From contig JACONJ010000007.1 of NCBI GenBank assembly GCA_014323785.1, forward strand, positions 36,862-100,861: a stretch of DNA of 64,000 nucleotides, in the 5' to 3' direction. How positions within the stretch are numbered: the stretch's first letter is position 1; each line of letters begins with the position of its first letter. The position numbers and the translations under genes are program-made. The notes under the pieces are model-generated. The model made no database searches. It saw nothing but the letters and a program-made list of their open reading frames with translations, and was not told where the DNA came from. Origin of the DNA: Paracoccaceae bacterium. Lineage in GTDB: Bacteria; Pseudomonadota; Alphaproteobacteria; Rhodobacterales; Rhodobacteraceae. Shown one piece after another: positions 1 to 9,483 of the stretch.

Positions 1-1
1 C

Positions 2-46
2 CAACGGCGTTATGTCTACACCCTGAATGCGCTGGACGTGGCCTGA
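2..46 (+). CDS. 3' end of an upstream gene (14 residues only)
   Basis: An open frame enters from the left edge and stops at a TGA at 44-46. Only 14 codons are visible, ending in residues RRYVYTLNALDVA. The R-Y-x-(F/Y)-T-x-x-A-L-D pattern is reminiscent of the late segment of bacterial YbhB/PEBP-type proteins, but those normally continue for about 40 more residues, so I do not assign a function. Confidence 0.3.
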   Translation, partial: QRRYVYTLNALDVA

Positions 47-198
47 ACGGTCTGCATTGCCCCCTGGGGCCACTCTGATAACGGCCTTGTCCCGTGTCAC
101 CTGACGCCGGGCTGGTTTCACCCTTGAACAACCAGCTTGCATCCTGCCCGGTGGCGCGATTGTATGGGGTACCGCGAAATCATGCAGGATTCGGGCGG

Positions 199-711
199 AT
201 GCAGCCTCAAGGATACCCCGGTTCGGTGGAAGAGCTCGCCACGCACGACCAGCTCCTCTCCATGTCCGGGCTGGCCTTCATGCAGGCGATGCTGCGGGGC
301 GAACTCCCCCTGCCGCCGATTTCAAAAACGATGGGCTATCGGCTGGATACGGTCGAGGATGGGCATGTCATCTTTCGCGGCACTCCGGAATTTCCGCATC
401 TCAACCCGATGCGGGGCGTTCATGGCGGCTGGTACGGGACGCTGCTGGACAGTGCCATGGCCTGTGCGGTAATGACCAAACTGCCCCAGGGGGCCGTCTA
501 TACAACGCTGGAATACAAGATAAATATCACGCGGGCACTGCCGGAAGGCATGGAAATCCTGTCCAAGGGCGTGGTATCCCACGCTGGCTGGTCCAGTGGC
601 GTGGCCGAGGGCACAATCAGGGGTGCGGCGGACGGGCGGCTTTATGCCACTGGCTCAACCACATGTTTGATCATGAATGTGTGCGATGCTGCATCATCCG
701 GTTTGAATTGA
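199..711 (+). CDS. PaaI-family hotdog thioesterase
   Basis: Probable acyl-CoA thioesterase of the PaaI/hotdog family, which hydrolyses acyl-CoA or aryl-CoA thioesters in the cytoplasm. The family signature is the G-V-H-G-G-W-Y-G-T-L-L-D-S-A-M-A helix near the middle of the protein, followed by the strands YTTLEYKINITRALP and a C-terminal region containing ATGSTTCLIM. From the ATG at 199 the protein has 170 residues, the usual length. A GTG at 94 would add 35 poorly conserved-looking residues and cannot be excluded. No strong Shine-Dalgarno sequence supports either start. The gene precedes argD on the same strand by about 55 bp. The substrate cannot be read from the sequence. Confidence 0.75.
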   Translation: MQPQGYPGSVEELATHDQLLSMSGLAFMQAMLRGELPLPPISKTMGYRLDTVEDGHVIFRGTPEFPHLNPMRGVHGGWYGTLLDSAMACAVMTKLPQGAVYTTLEYKINITRALPEGMEILSKGVVSHAGWSSGVAEGTIRGAADGRLYATGSTTCLIMNVCDAASSGLN

Positions 712-766
712 CTGGGGTGTGCTGTTCCGGTAGTCTGGATTTTTTGCACCCCCAACGGAGATGGCC

Positions 767-1963
767 ATGATTTCCCCGGTCTTGCCCAGCTATGCGCGCG
801 CTGACCTCTCCTTTGTTACGGGCAAGGGGGCCTGGCTGATCACGGCGGATGGGCGGCGTTTTCTGGATTTTGGCGGTGGTATCGCGGTGATGGCACTTGG
901 CCATGGCCACCCGGTGCTGGTGCAGGCCCTGAAGGATCAGGCCGGGAAACTGTGGCACACATCAAACCTTTACACTGTGCCGGAACAGCAGGAATTGGCC
1001 GCAAAACTGGTCGAACACACCTTTGCCGACACCACGTTCTTTTGCAACTCGGGCACGGAAGCAGGCGAGTTGGCGGTAAAGATGGCCCGCAAATACTGGC
1101 ATGCGCATGGCCAGCCCGAACGTACGACCGTGCTGTGCTTCAAAGGCGCGTTCCACGGGCGTTCCATCGGAATGATCTCGGCCGCCGGGGCGGAGAAGCT
1201 GGTAAAGGGCTTCGGCCCCCTGGCCCCCGGATTCGAACACCTGCCCTTTGGCGATCATGACGCCCTGCGCACGGCCGCGGCGCGTCCCGATGTGGGGGCG
1301 ATCATGCTGGAACCCGTGCAGGGTGAAAGCGGCATCAAACCGGTTCCGGATCACTGCCTCAAGGGCTTGCGGGATTTATGCGATGCGTATGGGCTGCTTC
1401 TGATCCTGGATGAGATCCAATGCGGCATGGGGCGCACCGGCAGGCTGTTCGCGCACGAATGGGCCGGGATTGCCCCCGATATCATGATGATCGCCAAGGG
1501 CATCGGCGGTGGCTTTCCCATCGGTGCACTTCTGGCGACCGAGGCTGCGGCGGTCGGCATGACGCCGGGCACCCATGGGTCCACCTATGGCGGCAATCCG
1601 CTTGGCTGTGCCGTGGCATCGGCAGTGATGGATGAGATCACGCGCGACGGGTTCCTGGACGATGTGAACCGCCGTGCGGGTTTGCTTCGGCAAAAGGCCG
1701 AGGGGCTGGTTGCCAGCCACCCGGATGTTTTCGAAGCCGTGCGGGGGGCGGGCTTTATGCTGGGGCTTGTGTGCAGGAAACCCAATCTTGATGTGATCAA
1801 CGCGGCCTACGCCGAAGAGATGCTGACCGTCCCTGCAGGCGACAATGTCGTCCGGCTTCTACCGGCTCTGACACTGACCGAAGCCGAGATCGCCGAGGGG
1901 GTCGCCCGGCTTGACCGGGCCGCGACCGCACTGTCAGCCCAGGGTTCATCCGCCGCGGAATGA
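767..1963 (+). CDS. argD: Acetylornithine aminotransferase (ArgD)
   Basis: PLP-dependent class-III aminotransferase of about 398 residues. ArgD converts N-acetylglutamate semialdehyde to N-acetylornithine in arginine synthesis and often also acts in lysine synthesis. Visible signatures are the CNSGTEAGELAVKMARKY segment, the FHGRSIGMIS loop, the LDEIQCGMGRTG strand with its cofactor-binding aspartate, and the Schiff-base lysine in MMIAKGIGGGFP near residue 243. Two in-frame ATGs lie at 761 and 767. The GGAG at 757-760 abuts the first but sits six bases before the second, so 767 is preferred. The gene is followed 23 bp later by argF, a common alphaproteobacterial argDF pair and probably one operon. 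Confidence 0.95.
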   Translation: MISPVLPSYARADLSFVTGKGAWLITADGRRFLDFGGGIAVMALGHGHPVLVQALKDQAGKLWHTSNLYTVPEQQELAAKLVEHTFADTTFFCNSGTEAGELAVKMARKYWHAHGQPERTTVLCFKGAFHGRSIGMISAAGAEKLVKGFGPLAPGFEHLPFGDHDALRTAAARPDVGAIMLEPVQGESGIKPVPDHCLKGLRDLCDAYGLLLILDEIQCGMGRTGRLFAHEWAGIAPDIMMIAKGIGGGFPIGALLATEAAAVGMTPGTHGSTYGGNPLGCAVASAVMDEITRDGFLDDVNRRAGLLRQKAEGLVASHPDVFEAVRGAGFMLGLVCRKPNLDVINAAYAEEMLTVPAGDNVVRLLPALTLTEAEIAEGVARLDRAATALSAQGSSAAE

Positions 1964-1986
1964 TGGCGGACAGCGTGTGACAGACG

Positions 1987-2919
1987 ATGGATATGCCGCA
2001 TTTTCTGGACATCAACAGGACCGATCCCAAGGCACTGCGGGGCATGATCGACCAGGCTGGCCAGATGAAATCGGCCCGCGCCGGACGCCCCAGGGGCATG
2101 GCCGATGACGAACAGCCGCTTGCAGGCCATATGGTGGCACTGATCTTCGAAAAACCCTCTACTAGGACGCGGGTCAGCTTTGACGTGGGGGTGCGGCAGA
2201 TGGGCGGGCAAACAATGGTTCTGTCCGGCCATGATCTCCAGCTTGGCCATGGGGAAACCATCGCCGACACCGCCCGGGTTCTCTCACGCTATGTCGATCT
2301 GCTTATGCTCCGCACGTTTAATGAGGGTGTTCTGCTGGAACTGGCCGAACATGCGACCGTTCCGGTCATCAATGGCTTGACCAACCGTACCCACCCCTGC
2401 CAGATCATGGCAGATATCCTGACTTATGAGGAATATCGCGGCCCCATCGTGGGTAAAAAGGTTGTCTGGGCCGGGGACGGAAATAATGTCTGTGCCAGTT
2501 TTCTGCACGCCGCGGGCCAGTTTGGCTTTGACTTCACCTTTACCGGGCCGGAACCGCTGGATCCAGAGCGTGTGTTCATCGAACAGGCGCGTGAAAAGGG
2601 CGTGACCGTAGAGGTCGTGCGAGATCCGTTTCGCGCGGTCGAGGGGGCCGATCTGGTGGTCACCGACACCTGGGTTTCGATGCATGACAGCCAGTCCATG
2701 AAAGAACGGCGGCATAACCAGTTGCGGGGCTATCAGGTGGGTACGGCGTTGATGTCCCGCGCCAGGCCCGATGCGCTCTTCATGCATTGCCTGCCCGCCC
2801 ATCGTGAGGATGAGGCAACAAGTGCGGTAATGGATGGCCCGCATTCAGTTATCTTTGATGAGGCAGAAAACCGGTTGCACGCGCAAAAGGCGATCCTGCG
2901 CTGGTGCCTGGGCGTGTGA
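1987..2919 (+). CDS. argF: Ornithine carbamoyltransferase (ArgF)
   Basis: Cytoplasmic trimeric enzyme that condenses ornithine with carbamoyl phosphate to give citrulline. The protein has 310 residues, the normal length. The carbamoyl-phosphate motif S-T-R-T-R is at residues 58-62, the H-P-C-Q motif near residue 136, a D-x-W-V-S-M segment near residue 235, and the ornithine-site H-C-L-P-A-H-R near residue 263. It lies just downstream of argD in the same direction. Carbamoyl phosphate would be supplied by the synthetase whose large subunit, carB, is also in this window. A second in-frame ATG at 1993 is possible. Confidence 0.96.
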   Translation: MDMPHFLDINRTDPKALRGMIDQAGQMKSARAGRPRGMADDEQPLAGHMVALIFEKPSTRTRVSFDVGVRQMGGQTMVLSGHDLQLGHGETIADTARVLSRYVDLLMLRTFNEGVLLELAEHATVPVINGLTNRTHPCQIMADILTYEEYRGPIVGKKVVWAGDGNNVCASFLHAAGQFGFDFTFTGPEPLDPERVFIEQAREKGVTVEVVRDPFRAVEGADLVVTDTWVSMHDSQSMKERRHNQLRGYQVGTALMSRARPDALFMHCLPAHREDEATSAVMDGPHSVIFDEAENRLHAQKAILRWCLGV

Positions 2920-3382
2920 CCTTGCGCACCCTTTCTGCCTGTGCGGGCGAGCTGTGCATGATCTGACCAGTTCAGCGTACCTGTTCAGACGGCGCACCTG
3001 CCGCTACAACTGCCACGCCTCCGGTGTGACTATCACCGCCGTATGTCACACGCCAACATCCGCGCTATGGACGAGGGTCCGGGCCAGCCGTACGCGCCTG
3101 ACGCTACAACAGTGCCTTGATGACCACCGGGCAGCGGATGGCATCACCCCCCGATCCGGTGCCGGATTTTCGGACCTTTCTTGTGAATGGCGACAGCCTT
3201 TGCTGCGAAATTTGCGAATTCACATTTTACGGCTTTACAAATCCCTGAAGAACGCCCACAATATATTGTATGGGGTCGGCACAAACCGGCAACCAGTAGT
3301 CACAACACCCAGCCTGTAGTGGGTATCATGGTCAACAGGGCCAGGCCCCGCCAAGGCTGCCAAAACTAAAGGGGCTTGGGCA
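2920..3382. other. Intergenic region between argF and the YbjN gene
   Basis: This stretch of about 460 bp has no convincing gene. Open frames through it lack codon-like composition and recognisable protein similarity. The right third is AT-richer and contains one near-perfect dyad resembling an NrdR box at 3256-3271. I see no tRNA or clear terminator hairpin. Confidence 0.5.
3256..3271 (+). promoter_or_regulatory. NrdR-like dyad upstream of the YbjN gene
   Basis: The 16-mer CCACAATATATTGTAT contains the perfect 12-bp palindrome ACAATATATTGT. It matches the published NrdR-box consensus acaCwAtATaTwGtgt at 14 of 16 positions. It sits about 110 bp before the YbjN start codon. NrdR boxes usually occur in pairs about 31 bp apart, and no second copy is visible here, so the assignment is tentative. 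Confidence 0.35.
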
Positions 3383-3886
3383 ATGCCACTTTCCAGGCAG
3401 TATCCTGAAACCGATGATATTCACCTGATCGACATCGTGAAGATGATCTCTGCCCGTCACGATTGGGATTTTGACCACGTTGCCGATGATCGGATCGTGA
3501 TGGCTATTGAGGGGCAATGGCGCACCTATTCGGTGACGCTGGCCTGGTCGGCCAGTGATGAGATGCTGCGGATGATCTGCACCTTTGATATGAACCCGCC
3601 TGCCAGAAGCCTGCCGAAACTCTATGAGGTGCTGAACCTGGCCAATGACGCATGCTGGGCGGGCACCTTCAGCTATTGGCAGGCGCAGAAACTGATGGTC
3701 TATCGCTATGGTCTGGTTCTGGCGGGAGAGCAAATGGCAAGCGCACGCCAGATCACCCGCATTATCGAAATGGCGATTCTGGTTGCCGAGCGGTATTACC
3801 CGGCCTTTCAGCTTGCCTGCTGGGGCAATTCCACAGCAAAAGAAGCGGTTCAGGTCGCCATTGCAGAGGGTTACGGGCACGCCTGA
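3383..3886 (+). CDS. YbjN domain-containing protein
   Basis: A 167-residue cytoplasmic protein of the YbjN family. The family has a two-layer fold resembling type-III secretion chaperones, and its biochemical role is poorly defined. Seen here are an acidic N-terminus, aromatic-rich strands (HDWDFDHV, QWRTYSVTLAWS), the helix LPKLYEVLNLANDACW, and a C-terminal helix rich in A, E and Y (IIEMAILVAERYYPAFQLACWG). A GGGGC about eight bases before the ATG can serve as ribosome binding site. It is followed 29 bp later by proC in the same direction, an association I recall from other Rhodobacterales. An NrdR-like dyad lies upstream. Confidence 0.85.
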   Translation: MPLSRQYPETDDIHLIDIVKMISARHDWDFDHVADDRIVMAIEGQWRTYSVTLAWSASDEMLRMICTFDMNPPARSLPKLYEVLNLANDACWAGTFSYWQAQKLMVYRYGLVLAGEQMASARQITRIIEMAILVAERYYPAFQLACWGNSTAKEAVQVAIAEGYGHA

Positions 3887-3915
3887 TTTCCCCCGGCATA
3901 CAGGACGGAGGGGGC

Positions 3916-4728
3916 ATGACACTCGACACAATTACGCGCGACGGCCTGGTGATGCTGGGCTGTGGCAAGATGGGTACGGCCATGCTGACCAGCTGGCTAA
4001 AGCAGGGCATGACTACGGACAGGGTTTGGGTGGTAGACCCGCAGCCATCGGCCTGGCTGCAGGCGTCCGGTGTTCATCTCAACGCAGAATTACCACCCGA
4101 TCCGGCGGTTATCCTCGTCGCGGTGAAGCCGCAGATGATGGGTCAGGCCCTGCCGCGGATTGCCCGATATGGCGGCGGGGGGAGCCTGGTGATTTCGGTT
4201 GCCGCTGGCACCACCATCGCCACGTTTGAGGCCGCGTTGGGGCCGGGCACGCGGATGATCCGCGCCATGCCGAACACACCCGCGGCAATCGGCAAGGGCC
4301 TGACCGCGATCATCGGCAATGCCGCTGCCACCGCCGCCGATGGTGCATTGGCCGATGCCCTGTTGCAGGCCGTGGGGCAGGTCGTGCGGCTGGAAACCGA
4401 GGATCAAATTGATGCGGTCACTGGTGTCTCCGGCTCTGGTCCAGCCTATGTTTTCTGCATGATCGACGCTTTGGCGGCGGCTGGCGTGGCGGAAGGATTG
4501 CCCGAGGCGATGGCGATGCGCCTGGCCAAGGCCACCGTTGCGGGGGCTGGTGCGCTTGCAGACACCGCCGCGGACACGCCCGCGCAGTTGCGGATCAATG
4601 TCACCTCTCCCAATGGGACCACCCAGGCCGGGTTAGAGGTTCTGATGGATGAGGCCGCTGGCCTCGCGCCGCTGATCCGCCGCACCGTCGCCGCCGCCGC
4701 ACATCGCAGCCGGGAGTTGAAGGGATGA
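3916..4728 (+). CDS. proC: Pyrroline-5-carboxylate reductase (ProC)
   Basis: NAD(P)H-dependent reductase making proline from pyrroline-5-carboxylate in the cytoplasm. The protein has 270 residues, standard for the family. The N-terminal Rossmann glycine motif is GCGKMGTAML at about residues 15-24, VAVKPQ follows, and the C-terminal signature runs VTGVSGSGPAYVF then NVTSPNGTT. The start at 3916 is set by a strong GGAGGGGG just upstream; the same frame is open further upstream but overlaps the YbjN gene. The TGA overlaps the ATG of csaA (ATGA), so the two are translationally coupled. Confidence 0.96.
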   Translation: MTLDTITRDGLVMLGCGKMGTAMLTSWLKQGMTTDRVWVVDPQPSAWLQASGVHLNAELPPDPAVILVAVKPQMMGQALPRIARYGGGGSLVISVAAGTTIATFEAALGPGTRMIRAMPNTPAAIGKGLTAIIGNAAATAADGALADALLQAVGQVVRLETEDQIDAVTGVSGSGPAYVFCMIDALAAAGVAEGLPEAMAMRLAKATVAGAGALADTAADTPAQLRINVTSPNGTTQAGLEVLMDEAAGLAPLIRRTVAAAAHRSRELKG

Positions 4729-5066
4729 GCGGGACGATCAGTTTTGACGACTTCCTGAAGGTCGATATCCGCGTGGGTACCGTCACCCGCGCCGAACCCT
4801 TCCCCGAGGCGCATAAGCCTGCGATCAAACTCTGGGTTGATTTCGGTGCAACGCTCGGGGTGAAGAAAAGCTCTGCCCAAATCACTGCGCATTACACGCC
4901 CGGGGGGTTGATCGGGCGTCAGGTCGTGGCGGTCGTGAACTTTCCGCCGCGCCAGATCGGGCCGGTGATGTCCGAGGTTCTGGTCCTTGGCGTTTCCGAC
5001 CCCGAGGGCGGGATCGTTCTGCTGCAGCCGGACCTGCCGGTCCAAAACGGTGAACGACTGCATTGA
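4725..5066 (+). CDS. csaA: tRNA-binding protein CsaA
   Basis: A 113-residue stand-alone OB-fold tRNA-binding domain related to the C-terminal domain of methionyl-tRNA synthetase and to Trbp111/Arc1p. CsaA was described as a protein-export chaperone-like factor that binds tRNA. Seen are the opening FDDFLKVDIRVGTV, the middle VKKSSAQIT, and the strand RQVVAVVNFPPRQIG ending in EVLVLGV. The start codon overlaps the proC stop. The next frame begins two bases after its stop but is truncated. Confidence 0.93.
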   Translation: MSGTISFDDFLKVDIRVGTVTRAEPFPEAHKPAIKLWVDFGATLGVKKSSAQITAHYTPGGLIGRQVVAVVNFPPRQIGPVMSEVLVLGVSDPEGGIVLLQPDLPVQNGERLH

Positions 5067-5067
5067 G

Positions 5068-5211
5068 ATGACGAAACTTCTGATACCCCGCCGCCTGCCT
5101 GATAGCATGATGGCCCGGGGCGGGGCCCGGTTCGCCGTCACCACGCGCGACACCACAGAGCCAATGCGCCATGACGAATGCGTCGCCGCCCTGGCCAAAT
5201 ATGACGTTTGA
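5068..5211 (+). pseudogene. Truncated D-2-hydroxyacid dehydrogenase remnant
   Basis: A 47-codon frame begins with an ATG two bases after the csaA stop and reads MTKLLIPRRLPDSMMARGGA and onward to AALAKYDV, then stops. This is the N-terminal substrate-domain opening of D-2-hydroxyacid dehydrogenases (glyoxylate/hydroxypyruvate reductase type), which are normally about 310-330 residues. The NAD-binding and catalytic parts are absent before carB. The position right after csaA suggests an old csaA-dehydrogenase operon whose second gene was deleted. It could also be expressed as a short peptide, but nothing supports a function. Confidence 0.65.
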
Positions 5212-5335
5212 GTCCTCAACGATTATGACCATTTGGGGGTATCATTCGTGGCCGCAAAGGATGTCAGTATTGCGGCCATCGCTTCGTGCCGATGACAACT
5301 TATGATGACCATCGTAACCGGCTCGGTTATGTGTG

Positions 5336-8300
5336 TTACCCTTGCAAACTTCGCACGTCCAACGCACCCTCGCGCGCGGCTTTCATCGCCAGGGCGGTGG
5401 CGTGACTGGCGGCGAGCGTGGTGAAATAGGGAATCTTGTCATAAAGTGCAACGGTGCGCATGGACCGGCTGTCCTCCACTGCCTGCGTGCCTTCGGTGGT
5501 GTTGAACACCAGGCTTACGTGCCCGTCCTGCATTACATCGACGATGGTGCGCCCGCCCTCATGGGCCTTGTTCACCACATCCGAGGCGACTCCGTGCCTG
5601 GCCAGAAACGCTGCCGTGCCGCGGGTGGCCAGGATGCCAAAGCCCAGATCGATAAGGGTTTGCGCCGTCTCTACCAGTTGCGGGGTTTTGTCGGCATCCT
5701 TGATTGACAGGAATACGCGGCCAGCATCGGGCAGGGGTGTGCCCGCACCCAATTGCGCCTTCAGAAACGCGCGGGGGAAGCTGCGGTCCCAGCCCATCAC
5801 CTCCCCGGTAGAGCGCATTTCAGGCCCCAGAAGCGTGTCAACACCGGGAAAGCGGGCAAAGGGCAGGACGGCCTCCTTCACGCTGAACCAGGGGGTGCGG
5901 AAATCGGTAAGCGACATCGGATCGCCGGGGATGATCGGCGTGGCGTCATCCACGGGCTGATGCGGTGCGGCGGCGGGAAAATCGGCGAGCGTCTCACCCG
6001 CCATAAGCCGCGCGGCGATTGAGGCAATGGCACTGTCCGTGGCCTTGGCAACAAAGGGTACAGTGCGAGAGGCGCGCGGATTCACCTCGATCAGGTAGAT
6101 TTCGCCGTTTTTCACCGCAAATTGCACATTCATCAAGCCAACCACGTTCAGTGCCCTGGCCAGGGCCCCGGTCTGGCGGATGATTTCGGCCTGAATGTCA
6201 GCAGCCAGACTGTGGGGGGGCAGGGAACAGGCACTGTCGCCCGAATGCACACCCGCCTCCTCGATATGCTGCATGATGCCAGCAACATGAACATCGCGGC
6301 CATCGCAAAGCGCATCCACATCAACCTCTGTCGCGCCATCCAGATAGCTGTCAAGCAGCACCGGACTGTCACCGGAAACGGCCACGGCATCGCGGATGTA
6401 ACGGTCGAGCTGGGCGGCATCGCGGACGATCTCCATCGCCCGCCCGCCAAGAACGTATGACGGGCGAATGACAAGCGGATAGCCCAAGGTATCTGCCGCG
6501 TCACGCGCCTGTGCATCGGTAAAGGCGATCGCGTTTTCGGGTTGTTTCAGCCGCAGCCTGTTCACCAGCTGCTGGAAGCGTTCACGATCTTCGGCAAGGT
6601 CAATGGCGTCGGGTGCGGTTCCAAGGATCGGGATACCCGCATCATGCAGCGCATTGGCCAGTTTCAGGGGCGTCTGACCACCGAATTGCACGATTACGCC
6701 CCGGAGTGTGCCGTGTTCCTGCTCAACGCGGAGGATTTCCAGCACATGTTCCAGCGTCAGAGGTTCAAAATAAAGCCGGTCAGAGGTGTCATAATCCGTC
6801 GAGACCGTTTCAGGGTTGCAGTTAACCATAATCGTCTCATAGCCCGCATCCGAGAGTGCGAAACAAGCGTGGCAGCAGCAGTAATCGAACTCGATCCCCT
6901 GGCCGATCCGGTTCGGACCTCCGCCCAGAATAACAATCTTTCTGGCAGCAGAGGGCCGCGCCTCACATTCTGCCGCCCCCATCACCGGGGCTTCATAGGT
7001 GGAATACAGGTAGGGCGTTTGCGCCTCGAATTCTGCCGCACAGGTGTCAATGCGTTTGAACACTGCCGTCACGCCCGCACCGTGCCGGGCGCGGCGAATA
7101 TCGGCCTCGGCCAGATGGGTCAGCCTGGCCAGACGTGCGTCGGAAAAGCCCATCATCTTTACGCGCCGGAATGCCTCGGGCGTGGCGGGCATACCGGTTT
7201 TGGAGATTCGCGCCTCCTCCTCGATGATCTCGCGGATGCGGGCCAGAAACCATGGGTCGAACCGGGTGACGGCCTGGATTTCGTCATCGCCCAGCCCGTG
7301 GCGCATGGCCTGGGCGATTACGCGCAGCCGGTCGGGGGTCTGTCGGGACAGGGCCCCGAGGATGGCAGCATTGTCAGGGGCACCGGCAATTCTGATCTCA
7401 TCAAAACCGGTAAGGCCGGTTTCCAGGCTGACCAGCGCCTTCTGCATCGACTCGTGGAAGCTGCGGCCGATGGCCATGGCCTCGCCCACGGATTTCATGG
7501 CCGTCGTCAGGCAGGGCGTGGTGCCGGGGAATTTCTCAAAGGCAAAGCGCGGAATTTTGGTGACGACATAATCAATGGCCGGTTCGAAACTTGCCGGTGT
7601 GACCCTGGTAATGTCGTTATCGAGTTCATCAAGCGTGTAGCCCACGGCAAGTTTCGCCGCGATCCTGGCAATGGGGAAGCCAGTGGCCTTCGACGCCAGC
7701 GCGGAAGATCGTGAGACGCGCGGATTCATCTCGATCACCACCATGCGTCCGTCCGCCGGGTTCACCGCCCATTGCACGTTGGAACCGCCGGTTTCCACCC
7801 CGATCTCGCGCAGGACGGCGATCGATCCGTTGCGCATGATCTGGTATTCCTTATCGGTCAGCGTAAGCGCGGGGGCCACGGTGATTGAGTCGCCCGTATG
7901 TACGCCCATCGGATCGACATTTTCGATGGAACAGACGATGATCGCGTTATCGGCCCTGTCGCGCACCACCTCCATTTCATACTCTTTCCAGCCCAGAAGG
8001 CTTTCATCAATCAGGATTTGAGAAACAGGCGAAGCATCAAGGCCGGATTTGCAGATGCGCACATAGGCATCGCGGTGATTGGCCACGCCGCCGCCAGTGC
8101 CGCCAAGGGTAAAGGCAGGGCGGATGATGGCGGGCAGCCCCACATGGTCAAGTGCGGCCATGCACTCTTCCATCGTCCGGGCGATGACGGCTTTGGGGGT
8201 TTCCAGGCCAATCCGCTTCATGGCATCGCGAAACAGCCCGCGATCCTCGGCCATCTCAATGGCTGGTCGTTTGGCACCGATCATCTTCACCCCGAATGTC

Positions 8301-8626
8301 GAAAGCGTGCCGCAAGCCTCCAGCGCAAGCGAGGTGTTAAGGCCGGTCTGCCCGCCCATGGTTGGCAAAAGCGCGTCCGGGCGTTCCTTTTCGATGATCC
8401 TGGCAACAACCTCGGGCGTGACCGGCTCAATATAGGTGGCATCGGCAAGGCCCGGATCAGTCATGATCGTCGCCGGGTTGGAATTAACCAGGATGACGCG
8501 GTAGCCCTCTTCCCTTAAGGCTTTGCAGGCTTGTGTGCCGGAATAGTCAAATTCGCATGCCTGGCCGATAATAATGGGGCCCGCACCGATGATCATGATC
8601 GACTGGATGTCGGTTCTTTTCGGCAT
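5336..8626 (-). CDS. carB: Carbamoyl-phosphate synthase large subunit (CarB)
   Basis: Large subunit (1096 residues) of carbamoyl-phosphate synthetase, which makes carbamoyl phosphate from bicarbonate, two ATP and ammonia channelled from CarA, for arginine and pyrimidine synthesis. The two homologous ATP-grasp halves are visible: the first opens [20 protein letters not shown] and the second has [20 protein letters not shown] near residue 570. Each half has the [17 protein letters not shown] / [16 protein letters not shown] type metal-binding segment. The last 140 residues form the MGS-like allosteric domain ([28 protein letters not shown]). Typical length is 1070-1110. carA is not adjacent. 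It is convergent with the csaA cluster. Confidence 0.97.
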   Translation of the reverse strand: MPKRTDIQSIMIIGAGPIIIGQACEFDYSGTQACKALREEGYRVILVNSNPATIMTDPGLADATYIEPVTPEVVARIIEKERPDALLPTMGGQTGLNTSLALEACGTLSTFGVKMIGAKRPAIEMAEDRGLFRDAMKRIGLETPKAVIARTMEECMAALDHVGLPAIIRPAFTLGGTGGGVANHRDAYVRICKSGLDASPVSQILIDESLLGWKEYEMEVVRDRADNAIIVCSIENVDPMGVHTGDSITVAPALTLTDKEYQIMRNGSIAVLREIGVETGGSNVQWAVNPADGRMVVIEMNPRVSRSSALASKATGFPIARIAAKLAVGYTLDELDNDITRVTPASFEPAIDYVVTKIPRFAFEKFPGTTPCLTTAMKSVGEAMAIGRSFHESMQKALVSLETGLTGFDEIRIAGAPDNAAILGALSRQTPDRLRVIAQAMRHGLGDDEIQAVTRFDPWFLARIREIIEEEARISKTGMPATPEAFRRVKMMGFSDARLARLTHLAEADIRRARHGAGVTAVFKRIDTCAAEFEAQTPYLYSTYEAPVMGAAECEARPSAARKIVILGGGPNRIGQGIEFDYCCCHACFALSDAGYETIMVNCNPETVSTDYDTSDRLYFEPLTLEHVLEILRVEQEHGTLRGVIVQFGGQTPLKLANALHDAGIPILGTAPDAIDLAEDRERFQQLVNRLRLKQPENAIAFTDAQARDAADTLGYPLVIRPSYVLGGRAMEIVRDAAQLDRYIRDAVAVSGDSPVLLDSYLDGATEVDVDALCDGRDVHVAGIMQHIEEAGVHSGDSACSLPPHSLAADIQAEIIRQTGALARALNVVGLMNVQFAVKNGEIYLIEVNPRASRTVPFVAKATDSAIASIAARLMAGETLADFPAAAPHQPVDDATPIIPGDPMSLTDFRTPWFSVKEAVLPFARFPGVDTLLGPEMRSTGEVMGWDRSFPRAFLKAQLGAGTPLPDAGRVFLSIKDADKTPQLVETAQTLIDLGFGILATRGTAAFLARHGVASDVVNKAHEGGRTIVDVMQDGHVSLVFNTTEGTQAVEDSRSMRTVALYDKIPYFTTLAASHATALAMKAAREGALDVRSLQG

Positions 8627-8916
8627 GAAGCGGCCCTTGGGGTGTCAGGCAAATTGCAGGCGTTATAGGGATCGGGCCGGGGGGACGCAAGCCATAACGG
8701 GCGGGGTGCGCCCAAAGGGTTACCAGGTCAGAACTACGGCCCCCCGGCAGGGATATTTCCGGAACAGGGAAACACGGAGCCTGTGGGCAAATCAACGCAA
8801 CACAAGCTTGTCCCGCGGTTTGGGGTGCCGGGGGGCGAAACAGAATGCCGCGGATGGCAGCACACCGATGCTCCAGGCAGAACGGCGGGGCTATGTTCTG
8901 TCACACAATCCTGACG
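8627..8916. other. Intergenic region upstream of carB
   Basis: This stretch of about 290 bp lies between the carB start and the stop of the GRDP-like gene on the same strand. It must hold the carB promoter if carB is transcribed separately. I see no unambiguous -35/-10 pair, hairpin or gene in it. Confidence 0.4.
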
Positions 8917-9483
8917 TTAGTGGAGGTGAATATCTGCCAGTCTCGGCCGCATATCAGAAAGAACCTCTGTGGCCACATCGTCCTTGCAACGACGACCGCA
9001 GTTTGGACACCTTTGCGACTTTGGCCACAGTTCCTCGGACGCTTGATGCCCGAAAACACACGCATACGTTCGAAGCGAATCGGCCCATGCGTCCGAAAGG
9101 TTCTTTTCATCATCTTCTCCCCGCATGCCAAAATAGGGAAAATGATGAAGGAAATAGCCGAAGAGCTTATCGCAATCATCAGCGTATTTTATGGTGTCCA
9201 AGATGTGCAGATGCCAGAAGTCATCGACGAAGCAGGAAGGAACCAGAGGCTTATCCGGGAACTTCCGGCAAAGCTCCAGGTAGCGGCGGTACTCTTCCGC
9301 AACCTTATGGACAAAGTCCAAGGTCCATCCGTAACCCTCTTCCTCGTCCATCGCCTTGACCATAATTGGTTCAAGGTCCAGATCAAAAGGCGAGAAATGC
9401 TTATTTTGAGCGGCAGACGCCTGCTTACCGCACTCGAACTTCCGGGTATCTGGATGGTCTTCGTGACGCGTTTCATCCATCAT
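8917..9483 (-). CDS. Glycine-rich-domain-protein-like (GRDP/DUF1399-like) protein
   Basis: A 188-residue cytoplasmic protein. The segment DDFWHLHILDTIKYADDCDK followed by LFGYFLHHFPYFGMRG matches the core of the family named after plant glycine-rich domain-containing proteins (DUF1399-like). Bacterial members have no known biochemistry. The C-terminus carries CPNCGRRC, a possible zinc-binding knuckle. The start at 9483 is supported by AAGGAG eight bases upstream; an upstream start at 9525 would bypass this site. Base composition of the flanks is AT-richer than the surroundings, suggesting acquisition. It appears monocistronic. Confidence 0.65.
   Translation of the reverse strand: MMDETRHEDHPDTRKFECGKQASAAQNKHFSPFDLDLEPIMVKAMDEEEGYGWTLDFVHKVAEEYRRYLELCRKFPDKPLVPSCFVDDFWHLHILDTIKYADDCDKLFGYFLHHFPYFGMRGEDDEKNLSDAWADSLRTYACVFGHQASEELWPKSQRCPNCGRRCKDDVATEVLSDMRPRLADIHLH

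Noticed and set aside
2834..3319. Plus-strand frames between argF and the YbjN gene
   Set aside because: Part overlaps the argF end out of frame; codon use and residues look random and no start signal is seen.
6542..7714. A 390-codon plus-strand frame inside carB
   Set aside because: It is antisense to a fully conserved enzyme gene, and such long shadow frames are expected at high G+C.
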